64,000 nt of DNA from GCA-2733415 sp965178635 (lineage in GTDB: Bacteria; Bacteroidota; Bacteroidia; Flavobacteriales; Flavobacteriaceae). Under the pieces are notes generated by a model that ran no database searches, was not told the origin of the DNA, and saw only the letters and a list, made by a program, of their open reading frames with translations. The stretch's first letter is position 1, and every line of letters starts with the position of its first letter. The position numbers were made by a program, and so were the translations under genes. Of this stretch, positions 26,489-36,200 are shown piece after piece. The DNA lies in assembly GCA_965178635.1 (NCBI GenBank), contig CBCXVT010000030.1, positions 248,001 to 312,000 on the forward strand, given 5' to 3'.

Positions 26489-27022
26489 ATGAATTGGTAT
26501 GTAGTTAGAGCTATTAGTGGTAAAGAAAATAAGGTTAAAGATTATATCGAAACTGAAATTTCTAGACTAGGGTTAGAAGAGTTTGTTGAGGAGGTTTTAG
26601 TGCCTACTGAAAAAGTTGTTCAAATTCGTAATGGTAAAAAGATTAATAAAGAACGCGTTTACTTTTCTGGTTACATCATGGTGAAAGCTAGTTTAGTAGG
26701 TGAGGTTCCTCATGTTATTAGATCTATAAATGGAGTTATTGGTTTTCTTGGAGAGGTAAAAGGGGGAGATCCTGTGCCGTTAAGAAAGTCTGAAGTAAAT
26801 AGAATGTTAGGTAAGGTAGATGAGTTAGCTGTTCAGGCTGATAGTGTGCATATCCCATATTCTGTTGGGGAAACAATCAAAGTTATCGACGGGCCATTTA
26901 ATGGGTTTAACGGTACTATTGAAAATGTGAATGATGAGAAGCGTAAACTTGAAGTGATGGTTAAGATTTTCGGAAGAAAAACACCATTAGAGTTGAGTTT
27001 TATGCAAGTTGAAAAAGTATAA
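26489..27022 (+). CDS. nusG: Transcription termination/antitermination factor NusG
   Basis: 177 residues. The NGN domain (NWYVVRAISGKENKVKDYI, VYFSGYIMVKA) is followed by a C-terminal KOW domain (IKVIDGPFNGFNGTIE). It couples RNA polymerase to the ribosome or Rho. Confidence 0.97.
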   Translation: MNWYVVRAISGKENKVKDYIETEISRLGLEEFVEEVLVPTEKVVQIRNGKKINKERVYFSGYIMVKASLVGEVPHVIRSINGVIGFLGEVKGGDPVPLRKSEVNRMLGKVDELAVQADSVHIPYSVGETIKVIDGPFNGFNGTIENVNDEKRKLEVMVKIFGRKTPLELSFMQVEKV

Positions 27023-27053
27023 TATTGTTACATTAATATATTATTATCAAAAC

Positions 27054-27080
27054 GTCTTTATGCTTCATAATAGTAAAGAC
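27054..27080 (+). other. Small hairpin in the rplK leader
   Basis: GTCTTTA (27054-27060) and TAAAGAC (27074-27080) form a 7 bp stem 16 nt before the rplK ATG. It could be part of an L1 autoregulatory site, but I cannot match the known L1-binding pattern. Confidence 0.35.
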
Positions 27081-27096
27081 AATTAAAATTTAAACA

Positions 27097-27537
27097 ATGG
27101 CAAAAGAGTTAAGTAAAGTAGTTAAGCTACAAGTTAGGGGAGGTGCAGCGAATCCGTCGCCACCGGTTGGACCCGCTCTAGGTGCTGCTGGTGTAAATAT
27201 CATGGAATTCTGTAAGCAGTTTAATGCTCGTACACAGGATAAACAAGGTAAAGTACTTCCAGTTGCAATTTCTGTTTACAAAGACAAATCATTTGAATTT
27301 GTAATCAAAACACCACCTGCAGCAGTTCAATTGTTGGAAGCAGCAAAAATTAAAAAAGGTTCAGGAGAGCCAAACAGAAAAAAAGTAGCTAATGTTTCTT
27401 GGGATCAAGTTAAAACAATTGCTGAAGACAAAATGGTAGATTTAAATGCATTTACAATTGAGTCGGCAATGAGAATGGTAGCTGGTACAGCACGTTCTAT
27501 GGGATTAACTGTTTCTGGAGGAGATGCTCCTAATTAA
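27097..27537 (+). CDS. rplK: 50S ribosomal protein uL11
   Basis: 146 residues with the N-terminal VKLQVRGGAANPSPPVGPAL signature and the rRNA-binding C-terminal domain (IAEDKMVDLNAFTIESAMRM). First gene of the rplKAJL-rpoBC block. Confidence 0.98.
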   Translation: MAKELSKVVKLQVRGGAANPSPPVGPALGAAGVNIMEFCKQFNARTQDKQGKVLPVAISVYKDKSFEFVIKTPPAAVQLLEAAKIKKGSGEPNRKKVANVSWDQVKTIAEDKMVDLNAFTIESAMRMVAGTARSMGLTVSGGDAPN

Positions 27538-27555
27538 TCTAAAAGTATTTTAAAG

Positions 27556-28251
27556 ATGGCAAGATTAACAAAAAAGCAAAAAGAAGCACAAGCGAAGGTT
27601 GAAAAGAATAGATTATATTCTGTTTCAGAAGCATCTGCTTTAGTAAAGGATATCACAAACGCAAATTTTGATGCTTCAGTAGATTTAGCAGTAAGATTAG
27701 GTGTTGATCCTCGTAAAGCTAACCAAATGGTTAGAGGTGTAGTTACTTTACCACACGGTACAGGTAAAGATGTTAAAGTTTTAGCATTAGTTACTCCAGA
27801 TAAAGAAGCAGAGGCTAAAGAAGCTGGTGCTGATTATGTAGGTTTACAGGAGTACTTAGATAAAATTAAATCTGGATGGACAGATGTTGATGTAATCATC
27901 ACTATGCCTTCAGTAATGGGTAAATTAGGTCCTTTAGGACGTGTGTTAGGTCCTCGAGGTTTAATGCCTAACCCAAAAACAGGTACGGTTACTATGGATA
28001 TCGCTAAGGCGGTAACTGAAGTAAAGGCTGGTAAGATTGACTTTAAAGTTGATAAAACTGGTATCGTGCATGCTTCAATAGGAAAAGTATCTTTTGATGC
28101 TAAGAAAATTGAAGAAAACGCAAACGAATTAATTCAAACACTAATGAAGCTTAAGCCAGTTGCGGCAAAAGGAACTTACGTAAAATCTATGTTTATGTCA
28201 AGTACTATGAGTCCATCTATAGCTATATCTTCAAAAGAGACTTCTCTTTAA
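27556..28251 (+). CDS. rplA: 50S ribosomal protein uL1
   Basis: 231 residues with MPSVMGKLGPLGRVLGPRGL, the L1 signature, near residue 122. L1 forms the mobile stalk near the E site and usually represses its own operon. It starts 18 nt after rplK. Confidence 0.98.
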   Translation: MARLTKKQKEAQAKVEKNRLYSVSEASALVKDITNANFDASVDLAVRLGVDPRKANQMVRGVVTLPHGTGKDVKVLALVTPDKEAEAKEAGADYVGLQEYLDKIKSGWTDVDVIITMPSVMGKLGPLGRVLGPRGLMPNPKTGTVTMDIAKAVTEVKAGKIDFKVDKTGIVHASIGKVSFDAKKIEENANELIQTLMKLKPVAAKGTYVKSMFMSSTMSPSIAISSKETSL

Positions 28252-28274
28252 TTAGTAGTTAAAAACTTTATATT

Positions 28275-28790
28275 ATGAACAGAGAAGAAAAATCACAAAT
28301 AATAGAAGACTTAACTGCTCAGTTAGCTGATAACGCAAACATTTATGTTGCTGATTTAACAGGTTTAAATGCGGAGGAAACTTCAAATTTAAGAAGAGCT
28401 TGTTTTAAGGCAAACGTATCTTTAGCAGTTATTAAAAATACATTGTTAACAAAAGCAATGGAAGCTTCTGATAAAGATTTTGGTGATCTTCCTTCAGTAT
28501 TGAAAGGAAATTCATCATTAATGTTTTCTGAAACAGGAAATGGTCCTGCTAAAGTAATCAAAGCATTCCGTAAAAAAGCTAAGATGCCTTTATTAAAAGG
28601 TGCTTATGTTGAGGAATCTGTGTTTATTGGAGATGACCAATTAGATGCATTAGTAGACATCAAGTCTAAAGAAGAATTGATTGGAGAAATCGTTGGATTA
28701 TTACAATCACCTGCTAAAAACGTTATATCTGCACTTAAATCAAGTGGAGGTACAATTGCAGGAATTCTTAAAACATTGTCTGATAAATAG
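28275..28790 (+). CDS. rplJ: 50S ribosomal protein uL10
   Basis: 171 residues with VADLTGLNAEETSNLRRACF and VIKNTLLTKA. It is the base of the L7/L12 stalk. Only 23 nt separate it from rplA, so any autoregulatory leader must lie within the rplA end. Confidence 0.97.
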   Translation: MNREEKSQIIEDLTAQLADNANIYVADLTGLNAEETSNLRRACFKANVSLAVIKNTLLTKAMEASDKDFGDLPSVLKGNSSLMFSETGNGPAKVIKAFRKKAKMPLLKGAYVEESVFIGDDQLDALVDIKSKEELIGEIVGLLQSPAKNVISALKSSGGTIAGILKTLSDK

Positions 28791-28856
28791 GCAATTTAGC
28801 GAGTACGCACTTAATAACAAATATAATTTAATTACAACATTTTAAAACGATAGAAA

Positions 28857-29231
28857 ATGGCAGATTTAAAAGATTTCGCAGAGCAATTAGTAAACTTAAC
28901 AGTAAAAGAAGTTAACGAATTAGCTGACATATTAAAAGACGAGTACGGTATTGAGCCTGCTGCTGCAGCTGTAGCTGTTGCTGCTGGTGGAGGTGCTGCT
29001 GATGGTGGTGCTGAAGAGCAAACTGAATTTGATGTAATCTTAAAAGCAGCTGGAGGTTCTAAACTTGCAGTAGTAAAATTAGTTAAAGAATTAACTGGTT
29101 TAGGATTAAAAGAAGCAAAAGGAATCGTTGATAGCGCACCTGCTCCATTAAAGGAAGGTATCTCTAAAGACGAAGCTGAAGCATTAAAAGCATCTTTAGA
29201 AGAAGCAGGAGCTGAAGTTGAGTTAAAGTAA
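28857..29231 (+). CDS. rplL: 50S ribosomal protein bL12 (L7/L12)
   Basis: 124 residues: an N-terminal dimerisation helix, an Ala/Gly-rich hinge around residues 40-55, and the C-terminal factor-binding domain with KELTGLGLKEAKGIVDSAP. A long hairpin region lies between it and rpoB. Confidence 0.98.
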   Translation: MADLKDFAEQLVNLTVKEVNELADILKDEYGIEPAAAAVAVAAGGGAADGGAEEQTEFDVILKAAGGSKLAVVKLVKELTGLGLKEAKGIVDSAPAPLKEGISKDEAEALKASLEEAGAEVELK

Positions 29232-29252
29232 TCTTTACTCTTTAGCATAAAA

Positions 29253-29321
29253 GGTTTAGGTCTTGGGAATGTCTCCCATAGGCCTAAACCATTTTGCGTA
29301 TATAAAAAGTACGCTTTTTTT
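29253..29321 (+). promoter_or_regulatory. Double hairpin between rplL and rpoB, putative attenuator or processing site
   Basis: GGTTTAGG (29253-29260) pairs with CCTAAACC (29283-29290), with an inner TGGGA/TCCCA stem. Then AAAAAG-TACG-CTTTTTTT (29304-29321) forms a terminator-like hairpin with a UACG tetraloop. The alternative stem GCGTA/TACGC overlaps it. The position matches the partial attenuator between rplL and rpoB known in E. coli. Confidence 0.6.
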
Positions 29322-29354
29322 GAATTATTTTTTTAATGTAATTTCTAAATATTG

Positions 29355-32300
29355 ATGTTAGCAACGCCAAACGAAAGATTGAATTTTTCATCTGTGCTAA
29401 ACAGACCTGACTATCCAGATTTTCTAGATATTCAAATCAAATCATTCCAAGATTTTTTCCAATTGGAAACAAAATCTGACGAAAGAGGAGATGAAGGTTT
29501 GTATAACACGTTCATGGAAAATTTTCCTATAACAGATACCAGAAATCAGTTTGTATTAGAATTCCTTGATTATTTTGTAGATCCACCACGTTATTCTCTT
29601 CAAGAATGTATTGAAAGAGGATTAACTTATTGTGTTCCTTTAAAAGCAAGGTTAAAGCTGTATTGTACAGATCCTGAACACGAAGATTTCGAAACTATTG
29701 TACAAGATGTTTATTTAGGTACAATACCTTATATGACACCAAGTGGTACATTTTGTATTAACGGTGCAGAACGTGTAATTGTGTCTCAACTACACAGATC
29801 TCCAGGGGTTTTCTTTGGACAATCTTTTCATGCTAATGGTACCAAGTTATATTCTGCAAGAGTAATTCCTTTTAAAGGATCTTGGATAGAATTTGCTACG
29901 GATATCAATCAAGTAATGTACGCGTACATTGATAGAAAGAAGAAGTTACCTGTTACAACTCTTTTTAGAGCTATAGGTTTTGAAAGAGATAAAGATATTC
30001 TAGAATTATTTGACTTAGCTGATGAAGTAAAAGTTAGTAAGTCTGGTCTTAAAAAATATATTGGACGTAAATTAGCTGCCCGTGTTTTAAATACTTGGCA
30101 TGAAGATTTCGTTGATGAGGATACTGGTGAAGTAGTATCTATTGAAAGAAATGAAATAGTATTAGATCGTGATACAACTCTTGATAAAGAAAACATCGAA
30201 GAGATTTTAGAAGCGGAAGTAAAAACTATTTTATTACATAAAGAGGATGGACAATCTGGACAATATGCTATTATTCATAATACATTACAGAAAGATCCAA
30301 CAAACTCTGAAAAAGAAGCTGTAGAGCACATCTACAGACAATTACGTAATGCTGAACCGCCAGATGAAGAGACGGCAAGAGGTATTATTGATAAATTATT
30401 CTTCTCAGACCAACGTTACAACTTAGGTGAAGTAGGTCGTTATAGAATGAATAAGAAGTTAGGACTTGATATCGATATGGATAAGCGAGTTTTAACTAAG
30501 TTAGATATTATCACAATTATCAAATACTTAATTGAGTTGATTAACTCAAAAGCAGAAATTGATGATATTGATCACTTATCTAACAGACGTGTAAGAACAG
30601 TTGGGGAGCAATTATCTCAGCAGTTCGGAGTTGGTTTATCTCGTATGGCTCGTACTATCCGTGAGCGTATGAACGTTCGTGATAATGAGGTGTTTACACC
30701 GATTGACTTAATTAACGCGAAGACATTATCTTCAGTTATTAACTCATTTTTTGGAACAAACCAATTGTCTCAATTTATGGATCAAACAAATCCATTAGGA
30801 GAGATCACGCACAAACGTAGATTATCAGCATTAGGACCTGGAGGACTGTCTCGTGAAAGAGCAGGATTCGAGGTGCGTGATGTTCACTATACACATTACG
30901 GACGTTTATGTCCGATTGAAACACCAGAAGGACCAAACATTGGTTTGATTTCTTCATTAGCTGTTTATGCAAAAGTTAACTCATTAGGATTCTTAGAAAC
31001 ACCTTACCGTAAGGTTGTTGATGGTGTTGTTGATTTAGAAACTACACCTCAATACTTAAGTGCAGAGGAAGAAGAAGGAATGAAAATTGCTCAGGCAAAT
31101 AATCCTGTAGAACCAAATGGAAAGTTAACAGATGAAAAGGTAATTGCCCGAATGGAAGGTGATTTCCCTGTAGTTACACCTGCAGATGTACATTATGCTG
31201 ATGTTTCTCCAAATCAAATTGCATCTATTTCAGCATCATTAATTCCGTTCTTAGAACATGATGATGCCAACCGTGCATTGATGGGGTCTAACATGATGCG
31301 TCAGGCAGTACCATTATTACGTCCAGAATCTCCAATTGTAGGAACTGGATTAGAAAGGCAAGTTGCAAAAGACTCTAGAGTATTAATTAACGCAGAAGGT
31401 GCTGGTACAGTACAATATGTAGATGCTAACATGATTACAATTCAGTACGATAGAACTGATGAAGAAGCATTAGTTAGTTTTGATACTGATGAGAAATCTT
31501 ACAACTTAATCAAGTTTAGAAAAACCAATCAAGGAACGTCTATTAACTTAAAACCAATTGTTAAAATTGGAGACAGGGTTGAAGCAGGACAAGTACTTTG
31601 TGAAGGTTATGCTACACAACAAGGAGAATTAGCTTTAGGTAGAAATATGAAAGTAGCCTTTATGCCTTGGAAGGGGTATAACTTTGAGGATGCGATTGTA
31701 ATTTCTGAAAAAGTAGTTCGTGAAGATATCTTTACGTCTATTCATATTGATGAGTATTCATTAGATGTTAGGGATACAAAATTAGGTAACGAAGAGTTAA
31801 CTAATGACATTCCTAACGTTTCTGAAGAGGCTACTAAAGACTTAGATGAAAACGGAATGATTCGTATTGGTGCGGAAGTTAATCCTGGAGATATTCTTAT
31901 TGGTAAAATAACACCAAAAGGAGAATCAGATCCAACACCAGAAGAAAAATTATTGCGTGCCATTTTTGGTGATAAAGCTGGAGATGTAAAAGATGCCTCA
32001 TTAAAGGCATCTGCATCATTACACGGTGTAGTAATTAATAAAAAATTATTTGCACGTTTAGTTAAAGATAAGCGTAGACGTAATCAAGATAAAGAAGAGT
32101 TAACAGCTGTAGAATTAAAATACGAAACTAAATTTGAGGAATTAAAATCAGTTTTAGTCGAAAAATTATTCACAATTGTAAACGGTAAAACGGCTCAAGG
32201 CGTATTTAATGATTTAGGAGAAGAAGTATTACCAAAAGGTAAAAAGTTCTCTCAAAAAATGTTAAACTCTGTTGATGATTACGCGCATTTAGTAAGTGGA

Positions 32301-33167
32301 ACTTGGACAACAGATAAAGCGTCAAACGCTTTAGTGAAAGACTTGTTACACAACTATAAAATTAAAGTAAATGATCTTCAAGGTGCTTTAAGAAGAGAGA
32401 AGTTTACAATTGCTGTTGGTGATGAATTACCAGCAGGAATTATCAAACTTGCTAAAATTTACGTTGCTAAAAAACGTAAACTTAAAGTAGGAGATAAGAT
32501 GGCGGGACGTCACGGAAATAAAGGTATTGTTGCACGTATTGTACGTCAAGAAGACATGCCTTTCTTAGAAGACGGAACACCAGTTGATATCGTATTGAAT
32601 CCATTAGGGGTACCTTCTCGTATGAACATTGGTCAGATTTATGAAACTGTTCTTGGATGGGCAGGTCAGAATTTAGGTAAGAAATATGCCACACCAATCT
32701 TTGATGGAGCTACTTTAGATCAGATAAATGAAATTACTGATGAGGCAGGAGTGCCAAGATTTGGTCATACACATTTATATGATGGAGGAACAGGAGAACG
32801 TTTTGATCAAGCTGCAACTGTAGGTATTATCTACATGTTAAAACTAGGTCACATGGTAGATGATAAGATGCACGCGCGTTCTATCGGACCATACTCATTA
32901 ATTACGCAACAACCATTAGGTGGTAAAGCGCAGTTTGGAGGACAACGTTTTGGAGAGATGGAAGTTTGGGCATTAGAGGCATATGGTGCATCTAGTACAC
33001 TTAGAGAAATCTTAACTGTTAAATCTGATGATGTAATAGGAAGAGCTAAAACTTACGAAGCAATCGTTAAGGGTGAAGCTATGCCAGAACCAGGATTACC
33101 TGAATCATTCAATGTATTGATGCATGAATTGAAAGGGTTAAGTTTGGATATTAGATTAGAAGAGTAG
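29355..33167 (+). CDS. rpoB: DNA-directed RNA polymerase subunit beta
   Basis: 1270 residues. Start chosen at ATG 29355 (MLATPNERLNFSSV); a TTG three bases earlier is in frame but unlikely. The rifampicin region is seen around FFGTNQLSQFMDQTNPL with HKRRLSALGPGG; residues look wild type there. Near the C-terminus are GDKMAGRHGNKG and GGKAQFGGQRFGEMEVWAL. Confidence 0.98.
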   Translation: MLATPNERLNFSSVLNRPDYPDFLDIQIKSFQDFFQLETKSDERGDEGLYNTFMENFPITDTRNQFVLEFLDYFVDPPRYSLQECIERGLTYCVPLKARLKLYCTDPEHEDFETIVQDVYLGTIPYMTPSGTFCINGAERVIVSQLHRSPGVFFGQSFHANGTKLYSARVIPFKGSWIEFATDINQVMYAYIDRKKKLPVTTLFRAIGFERDKDILELFDLADEVKVSKSGLKKYIGRKLAARVLNTWHEDFVDEDTGEVVSIERNEIVLDRDTTLDKENIEEILEAEVKTILLHKEDGQSGQYAIIHNTLQKDPTNSEKEAVEHIYRQLRNAEPPDEETARGIIDKLFFSDQRYNLGEVGRYRMNKKLGLDIDMDKRVLTKLDIITIIKYLIELINSKAEIDDIDHLSNRRVRTVGEQLSQQFGVGLSRMARTIRERMNVRDNEVFTPIDLINAKTLSSVINSFFGTNQLSQFMDQTNPLGEITHKRRLSALGPGGLSRERAGFEVRDVHYTHYGRLCPIETPEGPNIGLISSLAVYAKVNSLGFLETPYRKVVDGVVDLETTPQYLSAEEEEGMKIAQANNPVEPNGKLTDEKVIARMEGDFPVVTPADVHYADVSPNQIASISASLIPFLEHDDANRALMGSNMMRQAVPLLRPESPIVGTGLERQVAKDSRVLINAEGAGTVQYVDANMITIQYDRTDEEALVSFDTDEKSYNLIKFRKTNQGTSINLKPIVKIGDRVEAGQVLCEGYATQQGELALGRNMKVAFMPWKGYNFEDAIVISEKVVREDIFTSIHIDEYSLDVRDTKLGNEELTNDIPNVSEEATKDLDENGMIRIGAEVNPGDILIGKITPKGESDPTPEEKLLRAIFGDKAGDVKDASLKASASLHGVVINKKLFARLVKDKRRRNQDKEELTAVELKYETKFEELKSVLVEKLFTIVNGKTAQGVFNDLGEEVLPKGKKFSQKMLNSVDDYAHLVSGTWTTDKASNALVKDLLHNYKIKVNDLQGALRREKFTIAVGDELPAGIIKLAKIYVAKKRKLKVGDKMAGRHGNKGIVARIVRQEDMPFLEDGTPVDIVLNPLGVPSRMNIGQIYETVLGWAGQNLGKKYATPIFDGATLDQINEITDEAGVPRFGHTHLYDGGTGERFDQAATVGIIYMLKLGHMVDDKMHARSIGPYSLITQQPLGGKAQFGGQRFGEMEVWALEAYGASSTLREILTVKSDDVIGRAKTYEAIVKGEAMPEPGLPESFNVLMHELKGLSLDIRLEE

Positions 33168-33225
33168 TAGTAAGCGGTTTCGCTATTTAAAAAAGATTAT
33201 TTTTAAAATTTTATTGCATCATATT

Positions 33226-36200
33226 ATGGCAAGAAAACAAGATAAAAATACACAAAAGAGATTTAATAAAATCTCTATCGGTTTAGCTTCTCCTGAGTCA
33301 ATTTTGGCTGAGTCAAAAGGAGAGGTTTTAAAACCGGAAACTATAAACTATCGTACACACAAACCAGAACGTGACGGATTATTCTGTGAGCGTATCTTTG
33401 GGCCTGTAAAAGATTACGAATGTGCTTGTGGTAAGTACAAACGTATCCGTTATAGAGGAATTGTATGTGATAGATGTGGTGTAGAAGTAACTGAAAAGAA
33501 AGTACGTCGTGATCGTATCGGGCACATCAATTTAGTTGTACCTGTTGCGCACATTTGGTATTTCCGTTCATTACCAAACAAAATAGGATACTTATTAGGA
33601 TTACCATCTAAGAAATTAGATATGATCATTTACTACGAACGTTATGTAGTAATTCAAGCAGGTATCGCTAAAAACGCTGAAGGTGAAGAGCTTAAAAAAA
33701 TGGACTTCTTAACTGAAGAAGAATATTTAAATATCGCCGAAGAGTTACCACAAGACAATCAATATTTAGATGATTCAGATCCAAACAAGTTTATCGCTAA
33801 AATGGGAGCTGAGTGTTTAATTGAGTTGTTAAGACGTATCAATTTAGATGAATTGTCTTATGAATTACGTCATAAAGCAAACAACGAAACATCTAAACAA
33901 CGTAAAACTGAAGCATTAAAAAGATTACAAGTAGTTGAATCTTTACGTGATGCTAACAAGAATAGAGAGAACTTACCGGAATGGATGATCATGAAGGTTG
34001 TGCCAATTATTCCGCCAGAATTAAGACCTTTAGTGCCTTTAGATGGTGGACGTTTCGCAACTTCAGATTTAAATGATCTTTACCGTAGAGTAATTATCCG
34101 TAACAACCGTTTAAAGCGTTTGGTAGAGATAAAAGCTCCTGAAGTAATCTTGCGTAATGAGAAACGTATGTTACAAGAATCTGTAGATTCTTTATTTGAT
34201 AACACACGTAAATCATCAGCAGTAAAAACAGAATCTAACAGACCTTTAAAATCATTATCTGATTCATTAAAAGGTAAACAAGGACGTTTCCGTCAAAACT
34301 TGTTAGGAAAGCGTGTTGATTATTCAGCGCGTTCTGTAATTGTTGTTGGACCAACATTACGTTTATACGAATGTGGATTGCCAAAGAACATGGCAGCAGA
34401 ATTATACAAGCCTTTTGTTGTTAGAAAATTAATTGAAAGAGGAATTGTTAAAACTGTAAAATCTGCTAAGAAAATTATAGACAGAAAAGAACCAGTAGTA
34501 TGGGATATCTTAGAAAATGTAATCAAAGGACATCCAGTATTATTGAACCGTGCACCTACGCTTCACCGTTTAGGTATACAAGCTTTTCAGCCTAAATTAA
34601 TTGAAGGAAAAGCAATTCAATTACACCCATTAGTATGTACGGCATTTAACGCCGATTTTGATGGGGATCAGATGGCAGTACATTTACCTTTAGGTCCAGA
34701 AGCAATTTTGGAAGCTCAAATGTTAATGTTAGCGTCTCATAATATATTAAACCCGGCTAACGGACAACCAGTTACTGTACCTTCTCAGGATATGGTACTT
34801 GGATTATATTATATGACGAAGTTGCGTAAATCTACTCCAGAATTAGAAGTAAAAGGAGAAGGATTAACATTCTATTCGCCAGAAGAAGTTACTATTGCTT
34901 ACAATGAAAAAAGAGCAAATATTAACGCCTCTATTAAAGTAAGAACGAAAGATCTTAACGAAAATGGTGAGTTAGTTTATAAAATTATCGATACTACTGT
35001 AGGTAGAGTATTATTTAATGAAGTTGTTCCTGAAGCTGCAGGATATATCAATGAAGTTTTAACTAAAAAAGCTTTAAGAGATATTATCCACGGTATTCTT
35101 AAAAAGACAAGCGTTCCTGAAACTGCTGATTTCTTAGATAGAATTAAGGACATGGGTTATGGATTTGCTTTTAAAGGTGGATTATCATTCTCATTAGGTG
35201 ATATCATTATTCCAGAAGAAAAAACTAAGATGGTTGCTGATGCAAACGCTCAAGTTGATGGAATTATGGGTAACTATAACATGGGACTTATAACAAACAA
35301 CGAACGTTATAACCAAGTTATTGATATCTGGACATCTACAAATGCTGCTTTAACAGAGCTTTCTATGAAGAATATCTCTGAAGATCAGCAAGGGTTTAAC
35401 TCAGTATACATGATGCTTGACTCTGGGGCGAGGGGTTCTAAGGAACAAATCCGTCAGTTAACAGGTATGCGTGGATTAATGGCGAAACCTAAAAAATCTG
35501 CAGATGGATCTGGAGCAATTATTGAAAACCCGATTCTTTCTAACTTTAAGGAAGGTCTTTCAATTCTTGAATACTTTATTTCTACACACGGTGCTCGTAA
35601 GGGTCTTGCCGATACGGCATTAAAAACTGCCGATGCAGGTTACTTAACACGTCGTTTAGTAGATGTTTCTCAAGATGTTATCGTCAACTCTGTTGATTGT
35701 GGTACATTAAGAGGGTTAGATGTAACAGCATTAAAGAAAAACGAAGAAATTGTTGAGCCTTTAGGTGATCGTATTTTAGGTCGTATTGCTTTACATGATG
35801 TTATTAACCCTGCAACTGGAGAAGTAATTGTTGAAAATGGTAATCAAATTACAGAAGCATTAGTAGATGTAATTAATGAAGCACCAATTGATCATGTTGC
35901 TGTAAGATCTGCATTAACTTGTGAGGCTACAAAAGGTATTTGTGCTAAATGTTACGGACGTAACTTAGCAACAGGTAAAATGGTTCAGCGTGGTGAAGCA
36001 GTAGGAGTTGTGGCAGCACAATCTATTGGAGAACCTGGTACACAGTTAACATTACGTACATTCCACCTTGGAGGTACGGCAGGAAACATTTCTGAAGAAA
36101 ATAGCTTAAAAGCGAAGTTTGACGGAGTTGCTGAAATAGAAGAATTACGTACAGTAAAAGGAGAAGACAACGAAGGAAACGTAGTTGATATCGTAATCTC

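Noticed and set aside
28832..29248. Long minus-strand frame antisense to rplL
   Set aside because: The Ala/Ser-rich translation is the mirror of the rplL hinge and has no start context; rplL is certain.
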